A stretch of 64,000 nt of DNA from Nymphaea colorata (GCF_008831285.2 NC_045146.1:10242972-10306971), one strand, 5' to 3'. Shown: positions 33,579 through 44,973, counted from the first letter of the stretch. Numbers and translations are program-made. Notes: generated by a model from the sequence alone, not told the origin.

Positions 33579-33872
33579 TGTTAGAATATATTGTAATTTG
33601 TAATGGGGAACCGGGTCCATATCTGGACCCGGTCCTATGGGGCATGGATACCGAGGCGGGCTCGGTATCCTAGGCGGCACTCTTTCTCTCCCTCCTATAT
33701 ATTCTTCACTTACATGTAATTGTTGAGTTAAGTGAATGTGATTTTCTCTCTCCTAGGGTTGCGGTTTGCCCCTAGGTCGGAGCTTCCCCGTGGTTTTTCA
33801 CCTCTTTCTGAGGTTTTCCACGTATACTGTGTGTGTTTTCTCTACTCTCTCCTTGTGGTTCGTGTTTCTACA
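33579..33872 (+). repeat. 5' LTR of the young Copia element
   Basis: Contains a probable TATA box CTATATATT (33,695-33,703). Two perfect 10-bp-arm hairpins in the upstream part lie at 33,610-33,633 and 33,646-33,670. Confidence 0.97.
33695..33703 (+). promoter_or_regulatory. Probable TATA box in the Copia 5' LTR
   Basis: CTATATATT lies about 117 bp into the LTR, after a CT-rich stretch. It is the best candidate for the element's own promoter. The same motif is in the 3' LTR. Confidence 0.5.
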
Positions 33873-33885
33873 TGGTATTAGAGCC
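33873..33885 (+). other. Primer binding site of the young Copia element
   Basis: TGGTATTAGAGCC directly abuts the LTR. It matches the initiator-methionine tRNA primer site TGGTATCAGAGC except for one C-to-T change. Confidence 0.85.
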
Positions 33886-34338
33886 ACCGCGTGTGAGATC
33901 GTTGGTGTGCAAATAGTGCTTTTCCGCCGTTCACGTGCTGCCCCCGTTGCTGTTTCCAGCACCGCCGCCGACACTGTTCCCAGCGCCGCTGCCGTCGTTG
34001 TTTCTACTGCTGTCGCCGTCCAGGAACGCTGCCGCCGTCCGGCACCGCCGTCGTCATCGTTCCCAGCGCTGTTTTGCCCTGCCCTGCCCTGCTGCCGTCG
34101 CCGGTGTGGATCTCTTCTTTGCTGCCGCCGTTCCCAGCGTCGTCCTGCCCTGCCCTGCTGCTGTCGCCGCTCCCAGCGTCGCCGTCGTTATCAGCACCGC
34201 CCTGCCCTGCTGCCGTCATAGGTCCCAGCGCCGCCGTCGACTGGTTTTTTTTTTTTCTCCGCTGCCCTCTTCTTCCGCGTCGCCGCTGGCTGTCTTGTTT
34301 TCGCCGCCGGCCAGTTGTGACCTTATTTGGGGATTGCC
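33886..34338 (+). other. GC-rich repetitive leader of the young Copia element
   Basis: Between primer site and gag lies a markedly GC-rich stretch built of GCCGTCGTTCCCAGC and CCCTGCCCTGCTGCCGTC variants (near 34,077, 34,143 and 34,199). It gives long open frames of Ala/Pro/Ser/Arg composition in several registers, which I attribute to composition. A short upstream frame starts at ATG 33,872, overlapping the primer site, and ends after 14 codons. Confidence 0.7.
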
Positions 34339-37300
34339 ATGGCTGACGCAGTGATTTCCAAGCTTGATGATGCCCTGGACACGGGCAGCAATACCAAGGG
34401 TGAGAACTTGCCTGTTCATGTCACCTCCATTCGGCTGAACAAGGATAACTATCTCTCGTGGTCTGCTGCCCTAGAAATCGGCATTACTAGTCGTGGTCGC
34501 CTGCACTATATCACTGGGGAGAAGCCTCCACCTTCTAAAACTGATTCGCAATGGCCGACCTGGGCTTTGGAAGAAAGTCAGGTTAAAGTATGGATTATTA
34601 GTTCGGTTTCCGCAGATATTCAGCCTTTGATCTTGCGTAAATCGACTGCATATGATATGTGGACTGTTCTTGCACGTATGTATGGTCGTAAAAAACGTGT
34701 TTTACGTGCATATCAAATCAAACGTAGCATATATGCTCTTAAACAGGGTGATTTATCTGTTGCCTCCTTCTATGCCGCCCTGAAGACCAAATGGGAGGAA
34801 CTTGACTATCATGTGAATGATGACTGGAAATGTGGTGTAGATCATGCCCTGTATTGGGAAAAGGAATGGATGGACCGCACCTTTATCTTCCTTGGAGGCC
34901 TGCGTGATGAGTTTGAAACCATTCGGAGCCAGATCCTTAACTGTGATTAGATTCCTGGAATCGAAGAGGTATATGCTCGTATTGAGTCTGAGGAGCAACG
35001 ATGCCAGATTATGCATATTGACTCCCATCAGGGGAGCTCTCCAGTAGCCTTTGTGAGCCATACTTCAGGGACAGGGCAGCGTCCTACTCGCCAATGCAGC
35101 CATTGCAACAAAGTAGGTCATTCTGTTGATTTTTGTTGGGACCTTCATCCTGAGAAGCGTCTCGTCCGAGGTCGTCCTCCTCCTCATCGCCGTGCTCCTT
35201 CTGTGCCCGAGCCTAGTCCAGGGTCGACCAATGTTGCAAAATCCAAGCTCTCCTCAGATCAACTTAGAGAGTTGCAAGCATACATTAGTCGTTTGTCTAC
35301 CCAGGATGCTTCTACTTCTGAGGGGGCTAAGTTAGCCCAGGCCCTAGTTGCTACTAGTGATCAAGGTAATTCCTCCCTCGGTGATTGGATTGTTGACAGT
35401 GGGGCCACTCATCATATGATAGGGGACCCTACGATGTTTCAAGAGTACAGGTTGACCTCTGGGCAGCAGCGTGTGGCTATGGCTGATGGTTCCTCTATCT
35501 CTGTGGCTGGAAAAGGGAGTTTATCATTACTGAACAAATATTGTCTTCATAATGCCCTACATGTTCCCAACATTCCTGTCAATTTGTTATCTGTCAGCAG
35601 TATTACCAAAGAGTTAAACTGTAATCTAATTTTCTCTGCTGATCGTTGTTTACTGCAGGACTTGGGGACGGGGCAGAAGATTGGGATTGGTTCGGTTATT
35701 AATGGTCTCTACAGACTGCCCGTTCAAGTTGCTTCTGCTTTGATTTCAGCCACCAGTGGACAGTTGCCTGGCATGGAGGACAGATCCATCATTATGCGTT
35801 GGCACGAGAGACTTGGTCATCTTCCATTCCCGTTGCTTAAAAAGTTGTTTCCTAGGATGTTTCATTCTGTTTCTTTGGACACCTTCGCCTGTGAAGTGTG
35901 TCAGTTGTCTAAACATGTTAGGGCCTCGTACCCTATTTCATTCAATAAAGCCGACCGTCCTTTTGCTTTGGTTCATTCTGATGTTTGGGGTCCTTCGGGA
36001 GTACCCACTTGTCGTGGCTTTCACTATTTCATGACTCTTATTGATGACTACTCCCGGTGTACGTTTGTGTATCTGTTGAAAGAACGTAGTGAAGTTCCCG
36101 ACATTGTCAAAAACTTTGTGGCATTTGTTGAAACTCAATTCCAGACCCCTGTTCAGACCCTTCGTACTGACAATGCTCGAGAGTATGTCTCCCAATCCCT
36201 TGCTGACTTCCTGCGAAGCAAGTGTATTATACATGAAACATCCTGTAGCTACACACCTCCTCAAAATGGTGTGGCTGAAAGGAAGAACCGTCATTTGTTA
36301 AATGTCACCCGGGCCATTATGTTTCAACGTCATGTCCCTAAGCGGTACTGGGGTGATGCACTTCTCACTAGTGCTCATCTCATTAACCGTATGCCTACTC
36401 GTGTGTTGAATGGTCATTCCCCTTATTCTGTTTTGTGGCCTACTCAGAATCCCTGGCCTTTGACCCCTCGAGTGTTTGGGTGTGTTTGCTTTGTCCATGA
36501 TCATAGTCCCACTCTCAAGAAACTTGATCCTCGGTCCATCAAAGCGGTCTTTTTGGGGTATTCCTCCACTCAGAAGGGATATAAGTGTGTTGACCCTAGC
36601 ACTTCCAGAGTATATGTCTCCAGGGATGTTACCTTTCATGAACATGTGGCATACTTCCCTGCGACTCCTCTTCAGGGGGAGTGTCTAGGTGACAGAAGGG
36701 AAGAGTATTCTTCGCATCAGTTGATTCAGTTCATGGATTTCTTGGATTATATAGTTAGTTCTCCAAGTGTGGAAGACATTGTCAGGAAGGACAGAGACAG
36801 TCAGATGGAGGGGGGCCCTGTGGAAGAACAGTCTCGAGGTCACTTATTTGGTCAGGTTTACAGCAGGAAGAAGAAGGATGTGATGGAAGATGTCGATGTT
36901 GCCAATCCCAATCTTCCCAATCTTGTGACCTCCCCGGATGATCCAAGTCCAATGAATGAAGAACTTCCCATAGCCCTGCGCAAGGGCACCAGGTCATGTA
37001 CTTCTCATCCTATTCAGAGATTTGTTTCATATGCTAAACTCAGCAAAGACTACAAGTGCTTTGTTACCTCTTTATCTATGGCTGTTATTCCCAGGTCAGT
37101 GGAAGATGCCAGGAAGGATCCTAAATAGCTACAGGCCATGACAGAGGAGATGGACGCCCTGGAAAAGAACAGTACGTGGGAGGTTGTTGACATCCCCAAG
37201 GGAACTCACTTAGTTGGTTCCAAGTGGGTGTTTAATGTGAAGTACAAACCTGATGGCACAGTAGAACGCTATAAAGCCCGCCTTGTTGCTAAAGGGTTTA

Positions 37301-38547
37301 GCCAGAAATATGGGATTGACTATCTTGAGACGTTTGCTCCCGTGGCGAAACTGAAGACCGTAAGGGTCATCCTAGCTCTTGCAGTGCAGAAGAAGTGGAG
37401 CATGGACCAACTTGATGTCAAGAACGCCTTCTTGAATGGTCACCTTGAGGAAGAAGTCTATATGAGCATGCCGCCTGGATATGCTCGGAACGGGAAGTGT
37501 TGCTATCTCAAGAAAGCTTTGTATGGTCTCAAGCAGTCCCCTAGAGCGTGGTTTGAAAAACTAAGGGTTGTAATGAAGACTAATGGGTATAAACAGGGAA
37601 ATGGTGATCACACCCTCTTCATCAAGCAGAAAAATGGTCTGGTGAGCCTTCTACTTGTATATGTTGATGATATGATTGTCACAGGTGACGACGAGGAGGA
37701 AAAAAGGAAGATGAAAGAAACGTTAGCTGCAGAATTCGATCTCAAAGATCTGGGCAAACTAAGGTATTTCTTGGGAATTGAGATCACGCGATCTGAGACT
37801 GGACTTGTTATGAGCCAAAGAAAATACACTTTGGATCTTCTAAAAGAGACAGGTAAACTGTGATGCAGGCCCGTTCTTACCCCAATGGAGTCTGGCACAA
37901 GGATAAGTATCAAATCTGGGACTATCTTGGATGAGGAAGGAAAAGGAAGGTATCAGCGGCTGGTTGGTAAACTTATTTATCTCACTCTTACTCGCCCAGA
38001 TATTACGTATGCTGTGGGTGTGTTAAGTCAGTTTATGCATGCCCCTACTGATTGTCATTGGAAAAGTGCTGAAAGAGTATTGGGATACTTAAAGAATGAC
38101 CCAGGGAAAGGATTGCTCTACACTCGGCAAGATCGACTAAGTATTGAAGGATACTTTGATGCCGACTGGGCAGGATGCACAGATACTAGGAGGTCTACCA
38201 CAGGATACTGCATCTTTCTTGGAGGTAACCTTGTGGTTTGGAGAAGTAAGCGACAAGAAGTTTGTTCCAGGTCCAGTGCTGAGGCTGAATACAGGGCAGT
38301 TGCTATGGGGGTTACAGAGATGCTATGGCTCAAAATTCTTTTAGCAGATATTGGGGTTAAAATGGAAGAGAAGATGAGGATGTATTGTGACAACAAGTCT
38401 GCTATTAACCTGGCAAATAATTCGGTCATGCACGACAGGACTAAACATGTGGAGATCGATCGCCACTTCATACGGGAACGCATAGATTCAAAGGAGTTGA
38501 TTCTGCCGTATATGAAGTCTGAAGATCAAGTTGCAGGTCTTAACTAA
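34339..38547 (+). pseudogene. Copia gag-pol polyprotein frame with three stop codons
   Basis: One continuous register of 1402 codons apart from stops at 34,948 (TAG, codon 204), 37,126 (TAG, codon 930) and 37,861 (TGA, codon 1175). Domains in order: gag with RLNKDNYLSWSAAL, zinc knuckle CSHCNKVGHSVDFC (35,095-35,136), aspartic protease DSG (35,395-35,403), GAG-pre-integrase WHERLGH...CEVC (35,800-35,901), integrase core with acidic residues at 35,980, 36,169 and 36,277, RT with YVDD at 37,660-37,671, RNase H with DADWAGC and CDNKSAI. The start is the first ATG of the gag frame (GCCATGGCT). The end at 38,545-38,547 is premature: one frame over (38,540-38,632) the typical C-terminal MFDMYAKLEGEC reads through to a TAG inside the LTR, indicating a small deletion near 38,535. 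The enzymatic motifs themselves look intact. Confidence 0.93.
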
Positions 38548-38617
38548 GTCTTTATGTACATCTCAGTTTGAGAAAAATGTTAGCAAGCTTGGCATGTTTG
38601 ACATGTATGCCAAGCTT

Positions 38618-38626
38618 GAGGGGGAG
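38618..38626 (+). other. Polypurine tract of the young Copia element
   Basis: GAGGGGGAG immediately precedes the 3' LTR. Confidence 0.85.
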
Positions 38627-38920
38627 TGTTAGAATATATTGTAATTTGTAATGGGGAACCGGGTCCATATCTGGACCCGGTCCTATGGGGCATGGATACC
38701 GAGGCGGGCTCGGTATCCTAGGCGGCACTCTTTCTCTCCCTCCTATATATTCTTCACTTACATGTAATTGTTGAGTTAAGTGAATGTGATTTTCTCTCTC
38801 CTAGGGTTGCGGTTTGCCCCTAGGTCAGAGCTTCCCCGTGGTTTTTCACCTCTTTCTGAGGTTTTCCACATATACTGTGTGTGTTTTCTCTACTCTCTCC
38901 TTGTGGTTCGTGTTTCTACA
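38627..38920 (+). repeat. 3' LTR of the young Copia element
   Basis: Same length as the 5' LTR. The two differences are GGTCAG for GGTCGG and CCACATAT for CCACGTAT. Confidence 0.97.
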
Positions 38921-39087
38921 ATTATAATATTTTATTATGATTGATTATATTTATATATTATTTTATATTAAAATATATATTTTTTACTTTAATCAAGTTG
39001 GGCTCAGGCTCAGGTTTTAAGTGTCGGGCCAGACCCGGGTTTCGGGTGTTGGGCCGAGCCAGCCCGATGCCCATGGTTAATGCCAAA

Positions 39088-41530
39088 CTAGGTTTAGATA
39101 TGGCCAAACATGTTTAGCTAGGTTCGAACTTGGTTGAGTTTAATTCTAGGCTGGCTCAGACCCAACGTGGAGCAAAAATGTCTTAGACTTGGATCATATA
39201 ACTCTAAATTTAGATTTATACAAGAATAATGCACATGGGTATGTCATTTTACCCTTTGGGCAAAACTGGGCTTTGTGAGGCTGGGTAGGCAACCTTACCA
39301 AACTGGGACATGGCCTAGGCTTAATCCTAAAGGCATACCAAGTTTGGTGGGAAAACTCTTCAATTTGCTTTTGGAAAATTACATTTTTCAAAATTGATGA
39401 AGCTGAAATTGACCTTGCAATTGGAAAAGGGTAAAATGGAAAACAAGGATTTTGACATTTTCTATGTTAAGTGAATACACTGATATTTTTATCACATGAT
39501 GAATCCATATGTGTGCTTGGATTACAAATTGGCATCCCAGACCTCTCAAAAATTAGTTCGGAAGTCATTGTGATGATGTTCAGATGTGGACACTCCATAA
39601 ATAACTGAAAAACTACAATTGTGCTCAATCTAAGATAAAATTGTTTGAATGGAAGGTGAGAATGGTCAGATCCAACACTAAAGAATGTGATCCTAGCTTG
39701 ATTCGGACTGGCTCACTCAGATCACTATAGAATGGAACAAAAAGTACTTTGTTGATATTGGAATGAACCTGTCATTGGTTCTGCATGTGCTTTGATGGTA
39801 AGAAATGATGGAAGAACTGGGATAATGAGTCATTTCTAACTAAATGTAAGCTAGTAAACTTGCTTTGAGAGTTCCTGGTGACTTGTAGAGATGAAAATAA
39901 CTCAAATTGACCTTGGATAAAACAATTATTAGGATTTCCCTAACTACTTTTGGAAAATTAGAGTAAAATGGAGTGACTAAGGGCAAAATGTGCATTTTTC
40001 TTGGTGGCAACAACAAGGGTGAGCTGAGTCCTTGTATCTAATGCATACAACATATGAGTTGGTCTAATGTAGTTCACAACCTCCTATATTTGAATTTTTT
40101 TTAGAAGACTAGTTCAAAATCAAATTCATGCATGGTAAAATGATCTTTTTGACATGTGAGATTTGTACAAATGTCCATGTTTGCTAATAAGCTGGTACAA
40201 AAACGTTCTTAGTGACAAAGCCAAGACACACCAAATAAAATAAGATGCTCCAATATGAGGGTAAGTTATTGGTTTACAAAAACAACAAATTTATGTTCTT
40301 AAAAGCCCATACCTTAGAAACCTTTAAAATTTGTGAAAGTTGGAAGACAAAACCAATAATGCTCTTGAAAATAAAGGTGCCCTAGTTATAAAACATGGAA
40401 AACAATGTGAAGAGTTCATTGTTAGCCAAAAATGACATGTTCTAAACAATATGTGTCTATGTGGATGTGTTGTGTCTATGTGGATGTGTTCTAAACAATC
40501 TGTCTGATTGTACAAGTTCTATATGTTGTATCCGCAAGGACAAGCACATGTGAAATACAACATTTTGTAACATATTATATTTTGTTGAGCTTAGTATCCC
40601 TTTAGAGACCTCTTACATCTTTGAGAGTTAAAGCTTTCTCTAATCACAATTTATGGTTCTCTAAAGCAGTTCGTCTTCATTATCATTGCATGATCTTTCC
40701 AAAGATATGTTCTCCATCTGATAGGGAGCATTGCAAAGGAACAATCATTATCCTAGTGACTTACAACCCTGTGGAATCTCATATTATTTGTAAAAGAACT
40801 TACGATCTCAATAGTTCTTGCCTTTCAAGTAGGCACTCTTTATTTATTTTTCTTTTCTTTTTTTTTGCTTTGGCCGCTTTAACTCTTGTTCTTCTGTTGT
40901 TTTCTCGTGTTTTTTTTCTTTTGGTTAAGTTGACCTTCACTTGTAGGAGGAATATCTCATTATCTCATAGGCTACTAAGAAGCCCCATTGCTTTGGTGAT
41001 CATGTATAGTTCTGTTGTGTGCAATGTCATGTCTATCAGGCTTTGTATTGAACCTGTGTAGCAAGCTTTCAAATTGGTAACTCACTAACCAGTTCACCAT
41101 AGGTACTAGGTGTAGATCATCACTCATACTTAATTGCTCATGTTACAAAGGCTTTCTTAAACATAACTAGACAGAAGTGCATAGGTCACATAACTTCATA
41201 GAATAGATGTGAATCAAGCTTTGTTCCTACTTGGTACTCTCAGAAGCTAACCCAAAGGAACTACTATACTTCCAATGATCAACAAGTTCAGATCATTGTT
41301 CTTATACAATTTCACTAAATTCATATGGCCTTTTAGCCATTCAGGTTAATGATATTTCCTAAACTTTAGCTCCCTCCATATCATTGAGCTTCTCTTTTTG
41401 AGTTCACAACATGATTTTATTGAAATCCTTGCTTTTTCAATCCCTTCAAACAATGACTAGTCTCATTCAGTATACTTAGTTCAAAATTTGCACAATGCTT
41501 TGCCATCAAATGTTGGGTGTTCTTAGGCAT
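39088..41530. other. No gene recognised
   Basis: AT-rich, with short frames only. A local duplication GTGTCTATGTGGATGTGTT lies near 40,451 and 40,472. The stretch may include the left LTR of the Tat-like element to its right, but I found no matching copy. Confidence 0.45.
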
Positions 41531-41539
41531 GCCAAAGCA

Positions 41540-42270
41540 TGAATTCTAATGTGCTCACATGTTCCTGTATGCATGTGAGCATGAGTTCTAAAGTTTGTGA
41601 TCATGGTTTTCGGTATGCCCATAAGCATGATTTTAATGATTTGCACTCACTATTCTGGTATGGACATAAGTACGAGTTCTAACCCGTGAATGTTTGGTTC
41701 CTTGTGAGGCAAGTTCCAAGGGGTACATTAGAGACATGAGTTCATGAAACTGGAGTGTTGGGAAACATTACAATGAGAGCTCTTTGGCCAATGCAACAGT
41801 AGTTTTGCATCAAAGACAAGAGTTCAGTGTATGTTGCACAAGATCAATGTATCACGTGTTCCTATATGCACCTGAGTACGAGTCGACTGTTTCGTGTATT
41901 CACATGTTCGTATATGTATGTGAGTATGAGTTCAAAGGGTTTTGTGCTTATTTGTTCCTATATGCATGTGAGCACGAGTTCAATGTGCGTCACATGAATT
42001 TTGTTTTGCAAGGTTGTTCTAAACATTATATTGAAGCACGAGCTCTACACACTATGTATGGGTGTTCAAGTGTTTGTGCACCAAAAAGCAAAGCACATGC
42101 ATTCTATATGGGTGTTCATGTACAACAATGTGAAGTCCATGCAATGGATGCAGATGTTCCAGTGTTCGTGCCACAATGCAAGAACTTTGTGCAATGAATG
42201 CAAGGTCCATGCATGAGATGCAGGCGTTTGGATTTTTGTGCACCAAAGCACAAAGCTTGTGCACTAAGCA
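41540..42270. repeat. Degenerate tandem repeats, TGTTCCTATATGCATGTGAGC
   Basis: Units containing TGTTCCTATATGCATGTGAG and ACGAGTTC recur at about 60-bp intervals near 41,560, 41,860, 41,910 and 41,965. From 42,060 the repeat changes to GTGCACCAAA(A)GCA and AATGCA-type words. The long plus-strand frame 41,784-42,197 echoes the repeat (YAPEYES, YVCEYEF, YACEHEF) and is not a recognised protein. Confidence 0.6.
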
Positions 42271-42800
42271 CAGTTTGAAAACTTTTAGTTTTTTGAAAAA
42301 GGTTTTGTTTTTGCAAACTCCTATCGAAATTTCCTTTTAAAATTCATGGCCATTATTAGTTTTGATTATTATGCTCAAAGGGAAAAGGGAAAAAAATGCC
42401 TCAATTGTAGGGTAATATTGTAAATATCAGATCATGAAACAAGATAAGACAAGTCTGGCCATAAGGAAATATGATTTCATTGATGAGAAAATGAATACAT
42501 CATGTGTAAAATCTCTTCAAATGAAAATCATTTATAGGATCAGATAGTTCTATAACATCTGCATTAACCGAACAATAATAATTACCAAGAATAACTTCAT
42601 TCACCAAATGTGCCCCATCCCAATTTGGCATTCACTTACCATGCGATGATTTCTCTATGGAATGGTTAATCTGAGAACTAGTTCATTCACTTTGAATTTT
42701 TACTTGATCACTGATTTGGCATAATGATGAGCTTGTGGTATACTTCAACATGTTCTACTACTTGTAGCCTCTTATAACTAATAGTCTAGCTGCAACATCC
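42271..42800. other. No gene recognised; likely untranslated part of the Tat-like element
   Basis: Lies downstream (minus strand) of the integrase remnant. No motif, primer site or LTR boundary could be fixed. Confidence 0.35.
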
Positions 42801-42829
42801 TTTATTGTTGGTACTTATTCATGGGCATT

Positions 42830-43450
42830 TCTGCCATTGAATCAAACTTGTAGGCTGACTTAGATATGTAGCGACAATATTACATCTGTTCCATATGCCA
42901 AATCTATGAGAGTTGCATTGTTTGGTATTCTAATGGTTGTCCTGTAAGCCCAAAGTGCATTATAAATCTTCTCATACCAATCACAACTGGTCTCAACTGT
43001 TCTCTCTAGGATTCTGATTAGAAGCTTTTTCATGGCTTCAACTTGACCATTTCCTCATGGATAATATGACACAGAGAAATGGTGTTTGGTCTTGAATTTA
43101 GTGCAAAAGCTTGTGCATCCTCTCATTCTTAAAGTGAGTACCATTATCTGATACGCTATCACGTGGAACTTCAATGGAGTGAGGATACCAAGTATTTACC
43201 TTTCACTATTCTGAGAGTGATGACCTCCACCCATTTAGTGAAATTTCCTATTACTCCCTAAAAGTATTTATGATGGTTGGATGTAAAGGGATTGATGGGG
43301 TGCACCATGTCAAAGGGCCACATAATGGAAGGCCATGGAGATATCAATGAGTGTAAATATGTCACTAGGTTTGGATGGAATTAGCATGAACTTGTCATTT
43401 GAGACATCTTTAACATGTTTCTAGTAGTCTTGTTGAATGTGGGCCAATAA
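42830..43450 (-). pseudogene. Ty3/gypsy integrase remnant
   Basis: Minus-strand fragments read YHPHGNGQVEA-like, WYEKIYNALWAYRTTIR and the following TLIDLAYGTD, matching the C-terminal half of the Ty3/gypsy integrase core. They lie in more than one frame with stops. Confidence 0.7.
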
Positions 43451-43699
43451 TAGCTTTCTCTTACCAGTTGTTTAACTAATATTTGGTAACTAACATGGCC
43501 ACTGCAAATACCTCCCCAACTCTGAAAGCTCTAACATGGCTCCACTTCGTTGAATGTGATAATTAATCCTAGACTAGCCAATCTGTCTACAAACTGGTTG
43601 AATACTTTTTTGGCATGCAAGAGTTGGAATTCTTGAAATCATTGTATAAATGGTCAAGTGGCTTCTTGATATGGCATTAATTTTATATCTTTGATCTTC

Positions 43700-44000
43700 T
43701 TAACAATGAGAAACGAGTCACTGTATGCATGAACCCTCCTTAATATTCCGAGTCCATGAATTAAGGCCTCATAATTGGCCATATTGTAAGGACAAGAAAA
43801 GTCCATGGATTAAGGCCTCATATTCGGCCATATTGCTAACAGATCTATTAGCGCTTGTCCCTTGATCTATTTTTGATATACATATTCATCATATTGCGTG
43901 AGAAGTGCCTTCCACTTGGCGATTTTGCACCTGAGAACTAACTGTTCTAAGATGTATTTGAAAGGGTTTAGTCTACAAATGGCCTTGACCTTGCAAGCTA
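43700..44000 (-). pseudogene. Tat-type RNase H remnant
   Basis: Minus-strand KLRHYLLACKVKAICRLNPF, KYILEQLVLRCKIAKWKALL and, further left, NMAEYEALIHGL followed by VHAYSDS. NMAEYEALIHGL corresponds to the conserved start of the second RNase H of Tat elements. A 50-bp local duplication (43,752-43,786 and 43,802-43,836) repeats this very motif. Confidence 0.75.
43752..43836. repeat. 34-bp direct repeat, period 50
   Basis: TCCATGAATTAAGGCCTCAT and TCCATGGATTAAGGCCTCAT each precede a (A/T)TTGGCCATATTG-like end. The duplication lies inside the RNase H remnant. Confidence 0.8.
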
Positions 44001-44301
44001 GAAGATAATGCCTGAGTTTTTGACACATCCAAATGAGTGCAAATGAGTGCAAGACACATCTTCTTCATGGCTGAGTATCTCTTTTCATACTGTGTGAAGG
44101 TCTTAGTGACATAACAGATCACAACATCAATAGATTACATGTTTGATCTTGAAGCCTTCTTCGTACTATGCCAGGAATCCACCACCAGCTGAATCATTTA
44201 TTGAGATATATAACCGAAGGGGTCTCCCAAAACTTGTAGTTGGAAAATAGGAAGATTGAACAAATATTGATCTGATCTAGAGATTCTTGATATTGCAAGT
44301 C

Positions 44302-44973
44302 CTACTCAAATTTAACACCTTTCTTGAGAAGGTGGTTAAATGGCTCACATCTAAGGGCCATGTTATAAATGAACCTTCGGATACTCTGGATTCTGCTTTG
44401 TATGCTGCATAGCTCCTTGAGATTCCTTTTAGGCATGTCAATGATAGTTTTGGCTTTAGCCAGGTCTACCTTAATACCTTTCTTGCTAACCATATATCTG
44501 AGCAACTTCCCTAATTCAACACCAAAGAAGCCCTTCCATGGATCCTGCCTTAGTTTGTACTGAATCAACCTATCAAAACACATGTCTGAAGATATTGATG
44601 TGGTCTGCCTGGGTCTTTGACTCGACCAGAATGTCATTCACATAAGCATCCATGAACTTTGGTGCATCTAGTCGTGGTAGATGATAGCCATTGCTCTTTA
44701 ATAGGTTATTACAACATTCTTCAATCCAAATGGTATTATTGTGTAATAGAAGGTTTCCCAAGACATGGTGAAAGAGGTCTTGGGTTGATCTCTGACAGCC
44801 AACTTGATCCAGTTAGAACCTGAGTAGCCATCTATAAAAGAAAACATTTTATGGTATGTTGTATTATCAACCACCATATTTATGTTTGGAAGCAGATCAT
44901 CATCCTTCGGAGTCGACTTGTTGAGTTCTCTAATGTCGATGCAAATCCTGACTTTTTTGTTCTTGAGTACCAT
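44302..44973 (-). pseudogene. Tat-type reverse transcriptase remnant
   Basis: Landmarks on the minus strand: KVRICIDIRELNKSTPKDDD, SFIDGYSGSNWIKLAV, PFGLKNVVITY, then the catalytic-box equivalent YVNDILVESK (YVDD changed to YVND), then GVELGKLLRYMVSKKGIKVD. The ELNK..PKDD form is typical of Tat RT. At least two frames are needed, and the active-site Asp pair is altered. Confidence 0.85.

Larger units (their letters stand above)
33579..38920 (+). mobile_element. Young Ty1/Copia LTR retrotransposon (5342 bp)
   Basis: Two 294-bp LTRs (33,579-33,872 and 38,627-38,920) begin TGTTAG and end TCTACA. They are flanked by a perfect 5-bp duplication ATTAT (33,574-33,578 and 38,921-38,925). By eye they differ at only two positions, both CG in the 5' LTR and CA in the 3' LTR. 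Primer site, polypurine tract and a single gag-pol reading frame are all present in Copia order. The coding frame carries three stops and a terminal shift, so the insertion is recent but this copy cannot make a full polyprotein. Confidence 0.97.
33406..39079. mobile_element. hAT-like MITE, family C, split by a Copia insertion
   Basis: Outer ends TAAGGGTGGGCGTCAGG and, reversed, TAACCATGGGCATCGGG are imperfect inverted repeats of the plant hAT type T(A)RGGGTGGGCATCGGG. A perfect 8-bp duplication ATGCCAAA flanks it at 33,398-33,405 and 39,080-39,087. Without the Copia and its 5-bp duplication the element is about 327 bp. GC-rich GGCCCGA-type subterminal parts surround an AT-rich core. Confidence 0.85.

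Noticed and set aside
33766-34354. Overlapping Ala/Pro/Arg-rich frames before gag
   Set aside because: They follow the GC-rich repeat in several registers and do not begin with ATG in the best case; composition explains them.
34948-34950. TAG as a programmed gag-pol read-through stop
   Set aside because: It lies inside gag, before the zinc knuckle, not at the gag-pol boundary, and two further stops exist in pol; decay is simpler.
41784-42197. 137-codon frame with Cys/His pattern
   Set aside because: The pattern copies the underlying DNA repeat; no zinc-finger spacing is maintained.
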